From Flaccisagitta enflata (taxonomy: Eukaryota; Chaetognatha; Sagittoidea; Aphragmophora): DNA of 64,000 nucleotides. The stretch covers positions 97,774,001 to 97,838,000 of the forward strand of contig OZ231127.1 of NCBI GenBank assembly GCA_965153355.1, written 5' to 3'. A model generated the notes under the pieces. It was not told the origin of the DNA, searched no databases, and was given only the letters and a program-made list of their open reading frames with translations. Of this stretch, positions 1-9,873 are shown piece after piece. The translations under genes and the position numbers were made by a program. How positions within the stretch are numbered: position 1 is the stretch's first letter; every line of letters begins with the position of its first letter.

Positions 1-340
1 ATGCAATAAAAATGCATAAATTTATGCAAAAAAAACATCAATTCTTATGATTCCAAGATGAATCATAAAAAAACAGCGTTTTTTTGCAATAAATTTATGG
101 TCACTTTTTACTATAAATTTATGCAAAAAAAAGCATAGATTTATGCTAAAAACATATCATTTTTTTATGATTCAATAAAATGTCATTAAAAAACGTATGT
201 TTTTGCCATAAATTTATGAGTATATATTGCCCATAAATTTATGATCACTTTTTATCATAGATTTAAAAAAAAAGCATAGATTTATACTAAAAACGTATCA
301 TTTCTTATGATTTGATAGAACATCATAAAAAACACTTTAC
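1..340. repeat. Satellite fragment, CATAAATTTATG family
   Basis: The palindromic word CATAAATTTATG and close variants recur with runs of A and T. The same words build the large array at 13905-16745. This piece is more degenerate and runs off the left edge of the window. No coding signal is visible. Confidence 0.75.
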
Positions 341-566
341 ATGTTTGAAAATGAGGTTATGAGGCCTATTTATCGGGAAAAAGTTTCCCTTGTCATGAGG
401 ATAAAATCCCCCCAAAAAAATTCAGCCTAAATGCAGTTAAAGCGTAGTCTCTACAAAATGTGCAAGAGTTTTATCAAAGTATTGCTACTTTAAGTCTGTA
501 AAAAGCATGAACCTTTTATAATGTTAAAGAAACCTCTTGCTGCATGAAAAAGTCATGTGCCATCAA
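341..566. other. Unassigned spacer
   Basis: I see no gene, hairpin or tandem structure here. It lies between satellite-like sequence and a family A end. Confidence 0.5.
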
Positions 567-675
567 AAACAAGGCCGGATACATGGCTACCCTAGTCGCG
601 TGTGGGTGGGCTGGAGCAGTGCTAGAGAAGGTCACTAGGGCATCTGGGCAGGAACCGTACGCTCAAAAAGTTGAA
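567..675 (-). mobile_element. Family A element, AACAAGGCC end only
   Basis: The copy opens with AACAAGGCCGGATAC, then carries a GTCGCGTG motif and the GGGTGGGCAGG-like motif typical of family A. It stops where the family C copy at 676 begins, so family C probably interrupted or replaced its other end. Confidence 0.6.
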
Positions 676-1313
676 CAGGTCGCCCAAGGGCAATATGTGG
701 TCAGCGATACCCGTTGCCCTGCTTTGAGTGATTGTGAATTGAGTGAGGGGAAGCAGGGCAGCGGCCCCGAAGGGGACGAAGTCCTGTAGAACACAGGGGG
801 ACTTTCGTTCGTCCTGCCTGAAATGCTATAGAGGGCTGACTGAAGGCCTTCAAGAGCCTAAACTGAGGTCTAAGAAGGCTGATATAAGGCCTGAGAATGC
901 CAATTGGAAGCTTGAGGGGGCCTACTTGAGGGTTGAGAGAGCTGGATTAAGGCTTGAAAGGTCAGAGGAATGAGAGCAATAAATTGAGGCTGAGATAGCT
1001 GATTTGAGGCCTTAGAGGCCTTATTTGAGGCTCAAGAGGCCAGGTTTGAGGCCTGAGAATTTAGATTTGAGGCCTGACAAGCCTAATTTGAGGCCTGAGA
1101 GGCCAGATTTGTTGCCTGTGAGGCTGGATTTGAAGCCTGAGAGGCTGAATTTGAAGCCTCAGAGGCCAGGTTTGAGGTCTCAGAGGCCAGATTTGAGGCC
1201 TGAAAGGCCTGATGAGGAGGCCAGGGGGGGGACGAACGAACACACGAACGGACGAACGAAAGTCCCCCTGTGTTCTACAGGACTTCGTCCCCTTCGGGGC
1301 CGCTGCCCAAAAA
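676..1313. mobile_element. Family C element with ~52-bp terminal inverted repeats
   Basis: The arms at 757-808 and 1257-1308 are inverted copies of each other. Each contains the hairpin-forming GGCCCCGAAGGGG and the word CTGTAGAACACAGGGGGACT. The interior is an array of GAGGCCTGATTTGAG-like units (about 1020-1215). A lead-in shared with the copy at 56091 (GTCGCCCAAGGGCAATATG) precedes the left arm. Open frames across it are by-products of the repeat. Confidence 0.8.
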
Positions 1314-1380
1314 CGCCAAAAAAGTAGAAGGGGGACCAACGGACCGACATAGCGGGACATAGCGGAATAAGACAATGAGA

Positions 1381-1690
1381 GGGGCAGCGGCCCTGAAGGG
1401 GCCGATGACCTATGATTCCACAAAGAGCAATTTTCTTTGGTTTGAGAAGCTGCTTTGGGGGGCTGAGAGGCCTGATTTTGGGTTTGAGAGGCATGGTTTG
1501 GGGGCTGAGATGCATGATTTTGGCTCTGAAAGGCCTGATTTGGGGTCTGAATGGCCAGTGCTAGGGTCTGAGAGGCCTGATTTGGGATCTGAGAGGCCTG
1601 TTTTAGGGTCCGGAAGCCTTATTTGGGGGCTGAGAGGCGTGATTTAAGGTCTGGGTGGCCTGATTTGGGGTCTGAGAGGCCTGATTTGGC
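1381..1690. mobile_element. Family C element, one end plus array
   Basis: GGGGCAGCGGCCCTGAAGGG followed by CGATGACCTATG marks the end. Behind it lies an array of GGTCTGAGAGGCCTGATT units. The opposite end is missing. Confidence 0.65.
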
Positions 1691-1782
1691 CAGTGCAGAG
1701 AAGCAAAGACGAACAATTTTGCCAAAATTTTCGATAACCACTTTGGGCATCATCATCAGAGGCGGAATGAGAGAATAGTCGC

Positions 1783-2263
1783 AAAAGCGTTAGATGGTCA
1801 GCGGTACCCGTTGCCCCTATGTGAGTGAGTGGGTGTAAGGTGGTTAGAGGGGCAGCGGCCCCGAAGGGGCCGATGACCTATGCTGTTTTTATTTGAGCCT
1901 CAAGGCTGGGATTAGGGCCTGTAGGCTGGCATTGGGGCCTTGAGGCTGGGATTTGAGCCTCGAGGCTGGGATTTGAGCCTCGAGGCTGAGATTTGAGCCT
2001 GGGGCTGAGATTTGAGCCTCGAGGCTGAGATTTGAGCCTCAAGGCTGAGATTTGAGTCTCAAGGCTAGGATTTGAGCCGCGAGGCTGGGATTTGAGCCTC
2101 AAGACTTGGATTAGGGCCTCCAGGCTGGGATTTGAGCCTCCAGGCTGGGATTTGGGCCTAGAGGCTAGGATTTAGGCCTTGAGGGGGGGGTACGCTGGAG
2201 GAGGAGAAAATTCCCCTGTGTGAAAGCATAGGTCATCGGCCCCTTTGGGGCCGCTGCCCAAAG
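1783..2263. mobile_element. Family C element, complete copy
   Basis: The copy starts with TAGTCGCAAAAGCGTTAGAT, which contains the mini-hairpin CGCaaaaGCG. It passes GGCAGCGGCCCCGAAGGGGC at 1853 and holds an array of GATTTGAGCCTCGAGGCTGG units. It closes with the inverted GGGGCCGCTGCC at about 2260. Confidence 0.75.
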
Positions 2264-2394
2264 AGAGAGAGGAGGAGAATTTAAAGGGGAAAGAGAGACA
2301 ATTGGGGATTGGAGAGAGAGGAGAGAGACAGATGGATTAGTCAAATGACCAGAAAGCCCAAGAAGGGCTGGGCCCCCGCCCCCCTGCTGCACCA

Positions 2395-3230
2395 GCTGCA
2401 CTAGTCCATGGTGTTGAAGATGGGATTCCATGCATCTGTTCTAACTTATGACCCCCTGTCTTCGTTCATCCCTCTTCCTGGTCCGTAATTTTCTTTTTTT
2501 ATCTCGAGAGCTTCCTCAACTTTGAGGTTGTAGTACAGTTTTTTTTGTTTATGTCTGTCATAGTTTTGACGACTTCAAAGCTGGATATATCAAATTGCTC
2601 ATCACAGTCCTAATAGTGTTGACTTATGCCACTGTGGGACCAATTGCCTTTCTCAATGGCGCGTTGGTGTTCTCGCCATCTGGTCTCACAGCAACAGCGA
2701 GTTTGGCCACTATAGACCTTGTTGCATTTAGGGCATATGTGCTTGTATATCCCTGGTTTTTGAGCCAGGTCAATTTTACTTTTATTTTTGCTGCATAGTA
2801 TATCTTTAAGTTTTGTGCCAGATGTGAAGCATGTGTTTATCCTTGCTTTAGTGAGTGAACGTTTTATGCAGTATGAGATGCCTCCTGGGATGAATGGGAT
2901 GTGTGCAAATGGTTTGTATTCTTCATCTGTGGAATTGTCATCTTTGAACGGTAATACATCAAACAAATTCTCAGGTAAGGTTTCCTCATCGCTGCTTTGT
3001 CTGCTGGTGTGTGTGTGTTTGTTGCGTTCCTTTTTCCTGGGCTGAGATGAGGATGGGGGTTGGTATTCAGCAGCAATGGCAGTAAGTTTAGCTCTGTTGT
3101 GGCCATTATCTTCATAGAGGTCAAGAGGAATATCATTTCTTTTTGGGTTTGGTCAATGGTCAGGGGAGGAGCAAAGTTGGTAGGCACGGCAGAGTTTGCC
3201 TTTGAAAGTGGCTATTATGGTTTGGGGGTT
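2395..3230 (-). pseudogene. Penelope-like element fragment: GIY-YIG endonuclease region
   Basis: The minus strand encodes a GIY-YIG nuclease as found in Penelope-like elements. Visible in order are a pre-domain stretch reading PFIPGGISYCIKRSL, the GIY core PGIYKHICPKCNKVYSGQTR, the helix ETRWREHQRAIEKGNWSHSG, and further down KVEEALEIKKENYGPGRG with a candidate catalytic Glu. The longest continuous frame is 2610-2966. It continues upstream to about 3230 and downstream to about 2400 only through stops and frame changes. No reverse transcriptase domain remains, so this is a dead 3' part. Its cysteine pattern (CPKC) and sequence differ clearly from the element at 29704-32408, so it belongs to another lineage. 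Confidence 0.78.
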
Positions 3231-4620
3231 TTGGCAAGATTGAAGAACTCCGACTTTTCCCAGCTCATAACAAGCTTTACAAAGGACAAAAGTTGTATGT
3301 GGTTGGGCAGGGGCAGCGCTAAAGAATGATAATCACACATTTACATACAAAACTCAATTTGTCATATTAGAGACCAAAGCAACAGTAATTCAACAAGTAA
3401 GGCAGGGTTACCATAACGCGAAACAGCCAATTCTTTTACTCAAGATCAACTAGCTGGACAAATATTGACCTCACCATGATTTTTTGATTCTGGTTCAATC
3501 CATAAAGATTCGATAACACTTGTCGTATCCACTGATCCTGTAGCATTTTTTAGTGGCATGATCATGCATAGTCATGCAAATTCTTTGGAAAGTCCTCCAT
3601 CAGAGGGATATGACTTTAAATCACGTACACAGATAAACCACAACAAAAATTTGGTCCTGGAACCTTTAAAAATTACCGCTGCCACCCCCTTCATATCCCA
3701 AAGAAGATGTACAGAAAAGATTGTTGCCTATGTTTAGATATAGGAAAGGGGCCCGCGCCAATTCAAAGGCGTTCCAAGGCTAAGTTGTTTTCATAGACTA
3801 TCTTTGAACATGATTTTGGGCCGTATCCCTCTGTAGAGAACTTTTCTTTGAAATTGCATTAATTGTTGTTAGGCTACTTTTTAGCCTTATTGAATGATTT
3901 AAAAAATTGTATTTTTATATGAATTGTTGTTCCCCTGAAGAAAAACTTACCATTCAATGCACAGCAATTGTTCCAGGAACTGGGTCTTTTTATTGAAATG
4001 CAATATCGTCATGGACAGGTGGGCAAGGGCCCAAAACCCGCTTCCACACCCCTACACACACGCATGGCCTCTCAAATGTGCACGTACTTTGACTCATGCA
4101 GGTAAAAGTCTTGTGCAAGCGACTTAAAGGGCAAAGCTTTTGCTTTTTTTGTAGGTCTATCTGCGTTTGTCCATGAGTTTGCCAATCTTTCCCTCCCCCC
4201 CTCAGACCACAAATCAATCTATTAAAGGTTCAAATCAGCCCTCTTAAGTCCTATATCAGCTTCCTTATGCATCAAATCAGCCTACTCAGTACTCAAAATA
4301 GCCCTCTCAAACCTCAGGAGTCAGGACCTTATATTTGACAGGACTTGTCTCTATCAGGGCCCTTCCAAAAGTCAAATTTGTGTGTCCGCGACTAAAAAGA
4401 AATATATGATCATGAAGCTGAAATTAAGGGCTATAAGTAGTATAGGAAGGTTCGACAAGAAAAATGGATCCGGTACCAATTTTTTGGTTGAAATCCCATC
4501 CCTGGCATGTGCTGAGATGGTTTTCATAGCACAGTGGTATTTTCATAAAAATCATGGCCCCCAAAGAATAACAAAATATTATGCAAATCAGGGAAAAATC
4601 TTTGTCCACCACCCCCATGT
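3231..4620. other. Gene-free stretch
   Basis: No supported gene. A degenerate AAATCAGCC-type repeat at 4205-4330 resembles the inverted interior of family C and may be a remnant. The remainder shows no structure I can name. Confidence 0.5.
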
Positions 4621-5150
4621 TTGTAAGTTCATATCTTCTAAACGAATTGAGCTATTGACCTCAACTTGGGCTCATTTTAAAGAACAGACTAAGGTCTTTA
4701 AAATGAGTCTAAGTTGAGGTCATTAGCTCAATTCGTTTAGGAGCCACAACCTTCCAAAGTCGATGCTTTTTTTGAGAAAAAGAAGAATTGGCCCCTCCTT
4801 TTGTAGGCCTCTATCTTCAAAATGAATTGAGCTATTGACCTCAACTTGGGCTCATTTTAAAGAACAGACAAAGGTCTTTAAAATGAGCCTAAGTTGAAGT
4901 CATTAGCTCAATTCGTTTAGGAGCCACAACCTTCCAAAGTCGATGTTTTTTTTGAGAAAAAGAAGAATTGGCCCCTCCTTTTGTAGGCCTCTATCTTCAA
5001 TACGAATTGAGCTATTGACCTTAACTTGGGCTCGTTTTAAAGAAAAGACAAAGGTCTTTAATAGCCGCAGTTGAGGTCATTTGCTCAATTCGTTTAGGAT
5101 TAACAATCTTCCAAATTGGATGCTTCTTTTGAGAGTAAAAGCATTACTGT
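4620..5150. repeat. 180-bp tandem repeat, three units
   Basis: Units begin near 4620, 4801 and 4981 and stay in register at 180 bp. Each unit holds an inner inverted repeat: GAGCTATTGACCTCAACTT returns as its inverse about 60 bp later, followed by a shared block starting GGAGCCACAACCTTCC. The third unit is the most diverged. Confidence 0.85.
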
Positions 5151-5162
5151 ACTCCTTTGTTT

Positions 5163-5404
5163 TTGCGTACTACCCGAGTCGCCTGCGGGTGGGCAGGGGC
5201 AGTGATAAAATAAGTGACGCGGGGTCACAATGTTTCCGGATGGGTGGGCAGGTACATCAAACCCTCGTCCTCACCATCCCCTCCTCCACATACTTATAAC
5301 TACAACATCATGAATGCGAGTTTTCTCGTTTTATCAAGTGTAACGGACCAATGGACCAACAGAGGGACAGAACCTCTTAGATTTGCGTGTCCGCAACTAA
5401 TAGG
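5163..5404 (-). mobile_element. Family A-like element
   Basis: It carries GAGTCGCCTGCGGGTGGGCA at one end and the degenerate hairpin GCGTGTCCGCAACTAA at the other. The AACAAGGCC tip is not visible. An inner block (AAGTGACGCGGGGTCACAA) is shared with 7395-7615. Confidence 0.6.
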
Positions 5405-5579
5405 GCTGATCATGCATTTGGGCAGGAGCATAAACGCAAAAACTACCCGTAAACGCTCATTGCGCAACACTTGGACCAGCAGTGTCCAGGATTTTTTTCC
5501 CATTTGTATTGTTTGGCTGAATTAGTCCATTTTCAGTAGACTGACTCGAAAAAAGACACGCATAACTCAATGTGGATCA

Positions 5580-5830
5580 TTCTCATTTGGGCCCCTTTGC
5601 TCATTTTTAGAGATATCGCTGTTGAAAATTCCTGCTTATTTCAGCCAACTTGCTGATTTTGCGCCAACTCGCTCATTTTGAGCATGATACCTTAATTTAG
5701 CTAGTTTTTAATCAGTTAACACGCACATATCAGGGGCCAACTAGCTTGCTCTTTGGAAAATTTTGCTGAATGTTTGGAAACTTAGCATGTATATATCTAA
5801 ACAAACTCGCTCATTTCTTTTCTTCGCTCT
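5580..5830. repeat. Degenerate GCTCATTTTGAGC-type repeat
   Basis: The words CTTGCTCA, CTCGCTCATTTT and GAGCATG recur irregularly. Similar words return at 6180-6260 and 8800-9030. No coding function is apparent. Confidence 0.5.
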
Positions 5831-5873
5831 ATTGGATTTTTTTTGCTAACATGCTGTTTTGAGTAAACGAGGT

Positions 5874-6164
5874 CAACAGTCAGTGGACAAAACATAATAG
5901 GTATATATATCATACTAGTAGCTTTGATCCAACTTACTGAAAATAAACAAAATCTTGTATGCAACAACTGGTAGTTGAAATTACAGCCGGCTGTAATCTT
6001 ACAAAATTTGAGCATTACAGCCAGCAAACATCCAATTATTCCAAACAGGTTTTTGTTCATTACAGCCGGCTGTAATTTCAACATCTGTTGCAAACAATAT
6101 TTTGTTTATGAACAGTAAGTTATATATGATATATATACCTAATATGTTTTGTCCATTGACAGTC
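5874..6164. mobile_element. Family D foldback element, copy 1
   Basis: Inverted arms run inward from ACAGTCAGTGGACAAAACA (left) and its diverged inverse (right). They include ATAGGTATATATAT and ATTACAGCCGGCTGTAAT. The palindrome spans about 290 bp with a short centre. Confidence 0.75.
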
Positions 6165-6351
6165 AATATGTTTGTATTTGCTCATTATGAGGAATGCTCA
6201 TTTAGCAACATACATGCTTACTTTGAACATGCTTGCTCTTTTCTGCGTGGTACGTGTTCATGTTAGATGGCACCATTGTCTTCCTTGGGTCATGAGCTTT
6301 CCAACATGCTGGACAAAATAGTTTTCTTTTTATTTGTTAGAAATTAAACAA

Positions 6352-6545
6352 AACAAGGCTGGATACACAGCTACCAAAGTCACATGCGGGTGGGCAGGAG
6401 CAACAAAAGATAGGCTTGCAGAAGCATTTGGGCGGGAGCAGTTATGCAAAAACCGCTTGTAAACGCCAAAAAAGTTAATGGTGATGGACAGACAGATCAA
6501 TGGATCAACCGACTGATACGGCAGGTTGACAAGGCTGCCCTGTCC
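6352..6545 (-). mobile_element. Family A element, decayed
   Basis: AACAAGGCTGGATACACAG, then GTCACATGCGGGTGGGCAGG, then an ACAGACAGATCAATGG stretch replacing the usual GGAC array. The terminal hairpin is not recognisable. Confidence 0.5.
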
Positions 6546-6648
6546 ATGTCCCTAACCCTGAAACCATCCCCAACCCCATCCCTAACTCCAAACCCAAAAA
6601 CTAAAGACTTCAAAGAATCATTCATTTACACCAAATTTTTACGGTCCT

Positions 6649-7182
6649 TAACAGTCAGTGGACAAAACACAATAGGTATATATATCACTCCATTGGTTTT
6701 GATCCAACTCATTGATTTTGAACAGAACGCTGTAAACAACAACTGGTTGTTGAAATTACAGCCGGCTGTTAAGTTACAAAGTTGGCAAAAATCCAATTTT
6801 TCCAAAATAGAATGATACCTGCAGATTCATACTCCTGATGAAATTCTGAGAAGTTTGATATGTCACACTTAACAATTTTTGTAAAAAATATTTTTTTTAA
6901 CATTGTGTTACAATTGAATTAAACAATGATAAAAATCTTTTATTTTCATTTAAAAGTATATGTTGTGACATATCAAACTTCTTAGAATTTCATCAGGATA
7001 ATGAATCTGCAGGTCTCATTCTATATGGTAAAAGTTGGATTTTTGCCAACTTTGTAACTTAACAGCCGGCTGTAATTTCAACAACCAGTTGTTGTTTACA
7101 GAATTCTGTTCAACATCAGTGGGTTGGATCAAAACCAACTGAGTGATATATATACCTATTGTGTTTTGTCCGCTGACTGTTA
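6649..7182. mobile_element. Family D foldback element, copy 2
   Basis: The long inverted repeat starts TTAACAGTCAGTGGACAAAA and ends with its near-perfect inverse, so the element lies between TTAA words. Shared inner words with copy 1 include ACAGCCGGCTGT and AACAACTGGTTGTTGAAATT. The fold closes near 6915 in AT-rich sequence. Confidence 0.8.
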
Positions 7183-7195
7183 ATGCCATGCAACA

Positions 7196-7402
7196 CAGGG
7201 CGTGTTTCTTGTGAAGACTTCAAACATGTTTGTTTACTTTACTCGATTTCAGCGTGAACACACATGAATCTCAACAATCCCACGAGGGAGTCAGCGAGCC
7301 CATGCATGGAGCACTGTAGAGTGAGCGGTGTAAGCGAACGAACGTAGCGAGCGACCGAGTGGCCTGTTAAAAATGCGATCATCTCGTGTAGGAACAGGCT
7401 CA
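7196..7402 (-). mobile_element. Family K MITE, copy 1
   Basis: The end GGGCGTGTTTCTTGTGAAGA and the inner block AGCGAACGAACGTAGCGAGC match the copy at 36050-36230 in the opposite orientation. The second end is diverged. Confidence 0.6.
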
Positions 7403-7615
7403 TAGTAGAGAAACAAGTGACGCGGGTTACAATATTGGATGGGTGGGTAGGAGTGTACAACCCCTATCAACACCCTCACCCACCCCACACACTCTCACGC
7501 ACATAGATAACCACTATGGCAGCATCAAAAATGCGCATTTTTGCAACAGATTACCAATGGACGGATGGACCGACAGAGCCTCTTGTATAGTTAAGTGTCC
7601 GCAACTAAAAAGCAT
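7395..7615 (-). mobile_element. Family A-like element, A1 subtype
   Basis: It shares TGACGCGGGTTACAATATTG, GATGGGTGGGTAGG and the tail GTGTCCGCAACTAAAAAG with 5163-5404, and in part with 12110-12300. Short GACGGATGGACCGACAGAG sequence stands in for the microsatellite. Confidence 0.6.
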
Positions 7616-7659
7616 GGCAAAATCACAAACCAGACATGAGTTCTTAGGTGGCTTTTTAG

Positions 7660-8440
7660 TCCCGGACACGCGACTCTACACCTTGCCGTTTTGGTCGGTA
7701 GGTTGGTCGGTTGGTTGGTCGGTCCGTCGCGTCGGTCCGTCACATTTTTGAATTCCGGGGGTTCTCACATTCACTGTGCTTTCAAAAGAAATCTGAGTGA
7801 AAAATCACATAACAGTGGGTTTCTCTGCATTTTTGTGTAATGCTGGGGTGTGATAACATGTAACTGGCTAAAATGAAATCATTCACTGAGCGCTTTTTGA
7901 GTAATCTTCAAAATGGAAAAAAATTAGACCCATTTCCAATGAAGATTCTACTGAGTTGTATTAATCTATTTTTTGACTTCATGTTGTTGATCTATGCAAA
8001 ATTCCCTTTCATTTGATAGGTCACACTATAAGGTTAGATTTTGAAATAAAGTTTTCATTTTTTGAGCCACCGTTACTTTTTTGTAACAGTGACTCAAAAA
8101 ATGAAAATTTTGATTTTTTACAAAAGTATGAAGTGCGACCCATCAAATGAAAGGGGATTTTGCGTATATTAACAATATGGAGTCAAAAAATAAGTCAATA
8201 CAACTCAGTAGAATCTTCATTGAAAATGGGTCTAATTTTTTTCCATTTTGAAGATTACTCAAAAAGCGCCCGGTGAATGATTTTATTTTGGCTGGGTACA
8301 TATTATCACACCCCAACAATACACAAAAATGCAGAGAAACCCACGGTGATGTGATTTTTCACTCAGATTCTTTTTGAAAGCACAGTGCATTACTGCTCCT
8401 GCCCAACCGTCCGCAACTGTCCTGCCATGTATCCGGCCTT
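7660..8440 (+). mobile_element. Family A element split by a foldback insertion
   Basis: The hairpin end AGTCCCGGACACGCGACTCT is followed by a GGTCGGTT microsatellite. The other end (CTGCTCCTGCCCAACCGTCC, then TGTATCCGGCCTTG) appears only at about 8392-8442. The foldback 7772-8388 sits between them. Confidence 0.7.
7772..8388. mobile_element. Family G foldback element
   Basis: This is a near-perfect palindrome of about 617 bp. The outer arms are CACTGTGCTTTCAAAAGAA and its inverse. The centre lies near 8075, where GTTACTTTTTTGTAAC closes the fold. It has no coding capacity. Confidence 0.85.
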
Positions 8441-8591
8441 GTTTTGGTCGATCTTGTCTACTGCTTCTGCTGTTTCAAGATTATATTTGTTTTTATGTGA
8501 CTTTATATTTAGGTTGTTTTTAATAATGTGCCAGTAAAATAAGCGCAAATATAAGGTGAGTAAACTTGCTCTGTCGACACAAACTGATTTT

Positions 8592-8802
8592 AAGTCGCGT
8601 GCTACGCGACTCTACACCCTGCTATGTTGGTGCGTTGGTCGGTTGGTTGGTTGGTTGGTCGGTTGGTCCCCTTTTTACTTTTTTGGCGTTTTTGAGCTTT
8701 TTGAGCATACAGCTCCTGTCCAGATGCCCTAGTGATCTTTTCCAGCACTGCTCCTGCCCACCCGCACGCGACTTGGGTAGCTGTGTATCCGGCCTTGTTC
8801 CT
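8592..8802 (+). mobile_element. Family A element, complete short copy
   Basis: The hairpin AGTCGCGTGCTACGCGACT is followed by GGTTGGTTGG sequence and a T-rich part. The far end reads CCCACCCGCACGCGACTTGG then GTATCCGGCCTTGTT. Confidence 0.75.
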
Positions 8803-9649
8803 ATTTTGAGGAAGATTTGCCGACTTTTGAGGAACTCTGCATATTATTGTGCTAACTCGCTCATTTGTGAGCAGACTTGCTCAATCAGGAGCAAGTTGGA
8901 TTCAATTTATTGAAAAGCCCATCTATTTTGACCAGACTTGCTCAAAAAAGTGCTGAATCTTCTCCTAAAGTGATTCTTGCTCATTCAGAAGCATGCCTGC
9001 TCACTTTTGAGCAGGCTCGCTCATTTCTACTTGAGAGCCACTCGATTTGGTGTGCATCATCGTCTTCCTCTTGTCATGAGCTTTCTAATGATATGCTGGA
9101 CAATATACTTTTTTTCAGAGAGTAATAGTTCCGCAAAAATTTTCTTCAGCGGAGGTTGCTCCAAATTTGTTTGCGCACACGTAAAAAGTCCGCCACCGCA
9201 CAAGCATCAAATTTGCGATCGGCAAAGTTAACACATGTGCGCAATGCGCAGCAGTGCGCAACATCCGATTTTGATGCGGTTTTTTGGTACGGATCAGAAA
9301 TTTGCTCAGCTTTAACCAAAAAGTTCGGGATTTTTCCGGAGCCTCGGCAAGTCACTCAGTAATTGATTGAATAACAACTTTTTTGTGAGACTTAAACTAA
9401 AACAAGATATGATTTTTTTCATGGCTTTTTTCGACTAAAATTGCGTCCTATGTGTGCTTAATCGTTGACATATAATATGTATAAGTGTAAATGGCATGTC
9501 TATATGCAAAATTTGCGAGAATATACAGGGTTTGGCATGTCGCAAGAGCAAATCTTGCTGATGGAAGACAAAAATTTTCAACGGGATCCGTGGCCCATTT
9601 TGCCCATACTACTATAAGAAGAAAATTCCCCAACAATCCATTCTTTTTA
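8803..9649. other. Gene-free stretch with degenerate GAGCA/GCTCA repeats
   Basis: GCTCATTTGTGAGCAGACTT-like words recur to about 9030. I see no gene, RNA or clear terminal repeats in the remainder. Confidence 0.45.
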
Positions 9650-9796
9650 GTCGCTGACACGCGACTCTACACCTTGCTGTGTCGGTCAGTCGGTCCATCC
9701 GTTGGTCCAAAATATTTTCGAATTGCAATTGGTTTACATATTACTGCTCCTGCCCAACCGTCCGCGACTGGATTGCTGTGTATCCGGCCTTGTTTT
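9650..9796 (+). mobile_element. Family A element, minimal copy
   Basis: The hairpin AGTCGCTGACACGCGACTCT, a short TCGGTCAGTCGGTCC microsatellite, CTGCTCCTGCCCAACCGTCC, and the end GTGTATCCGGCCTTGTT are all present in about 147 bp. This copy is a compact reference for the family. Confidence 0.75.
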
Positions 9797-9873
9797 CTTT
9801 TTTGCAACTTATGACTCAAATGATATTAGATGGATTTGCAGAAAATAGCAACAGTTTGAAAGTTCATATTTTT

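Noticed and set aside
1180-1515. Minus-strand 100-120 codon frames
   Set aside because: They cross family C ends and arrays and carry only repeat-derived residues.
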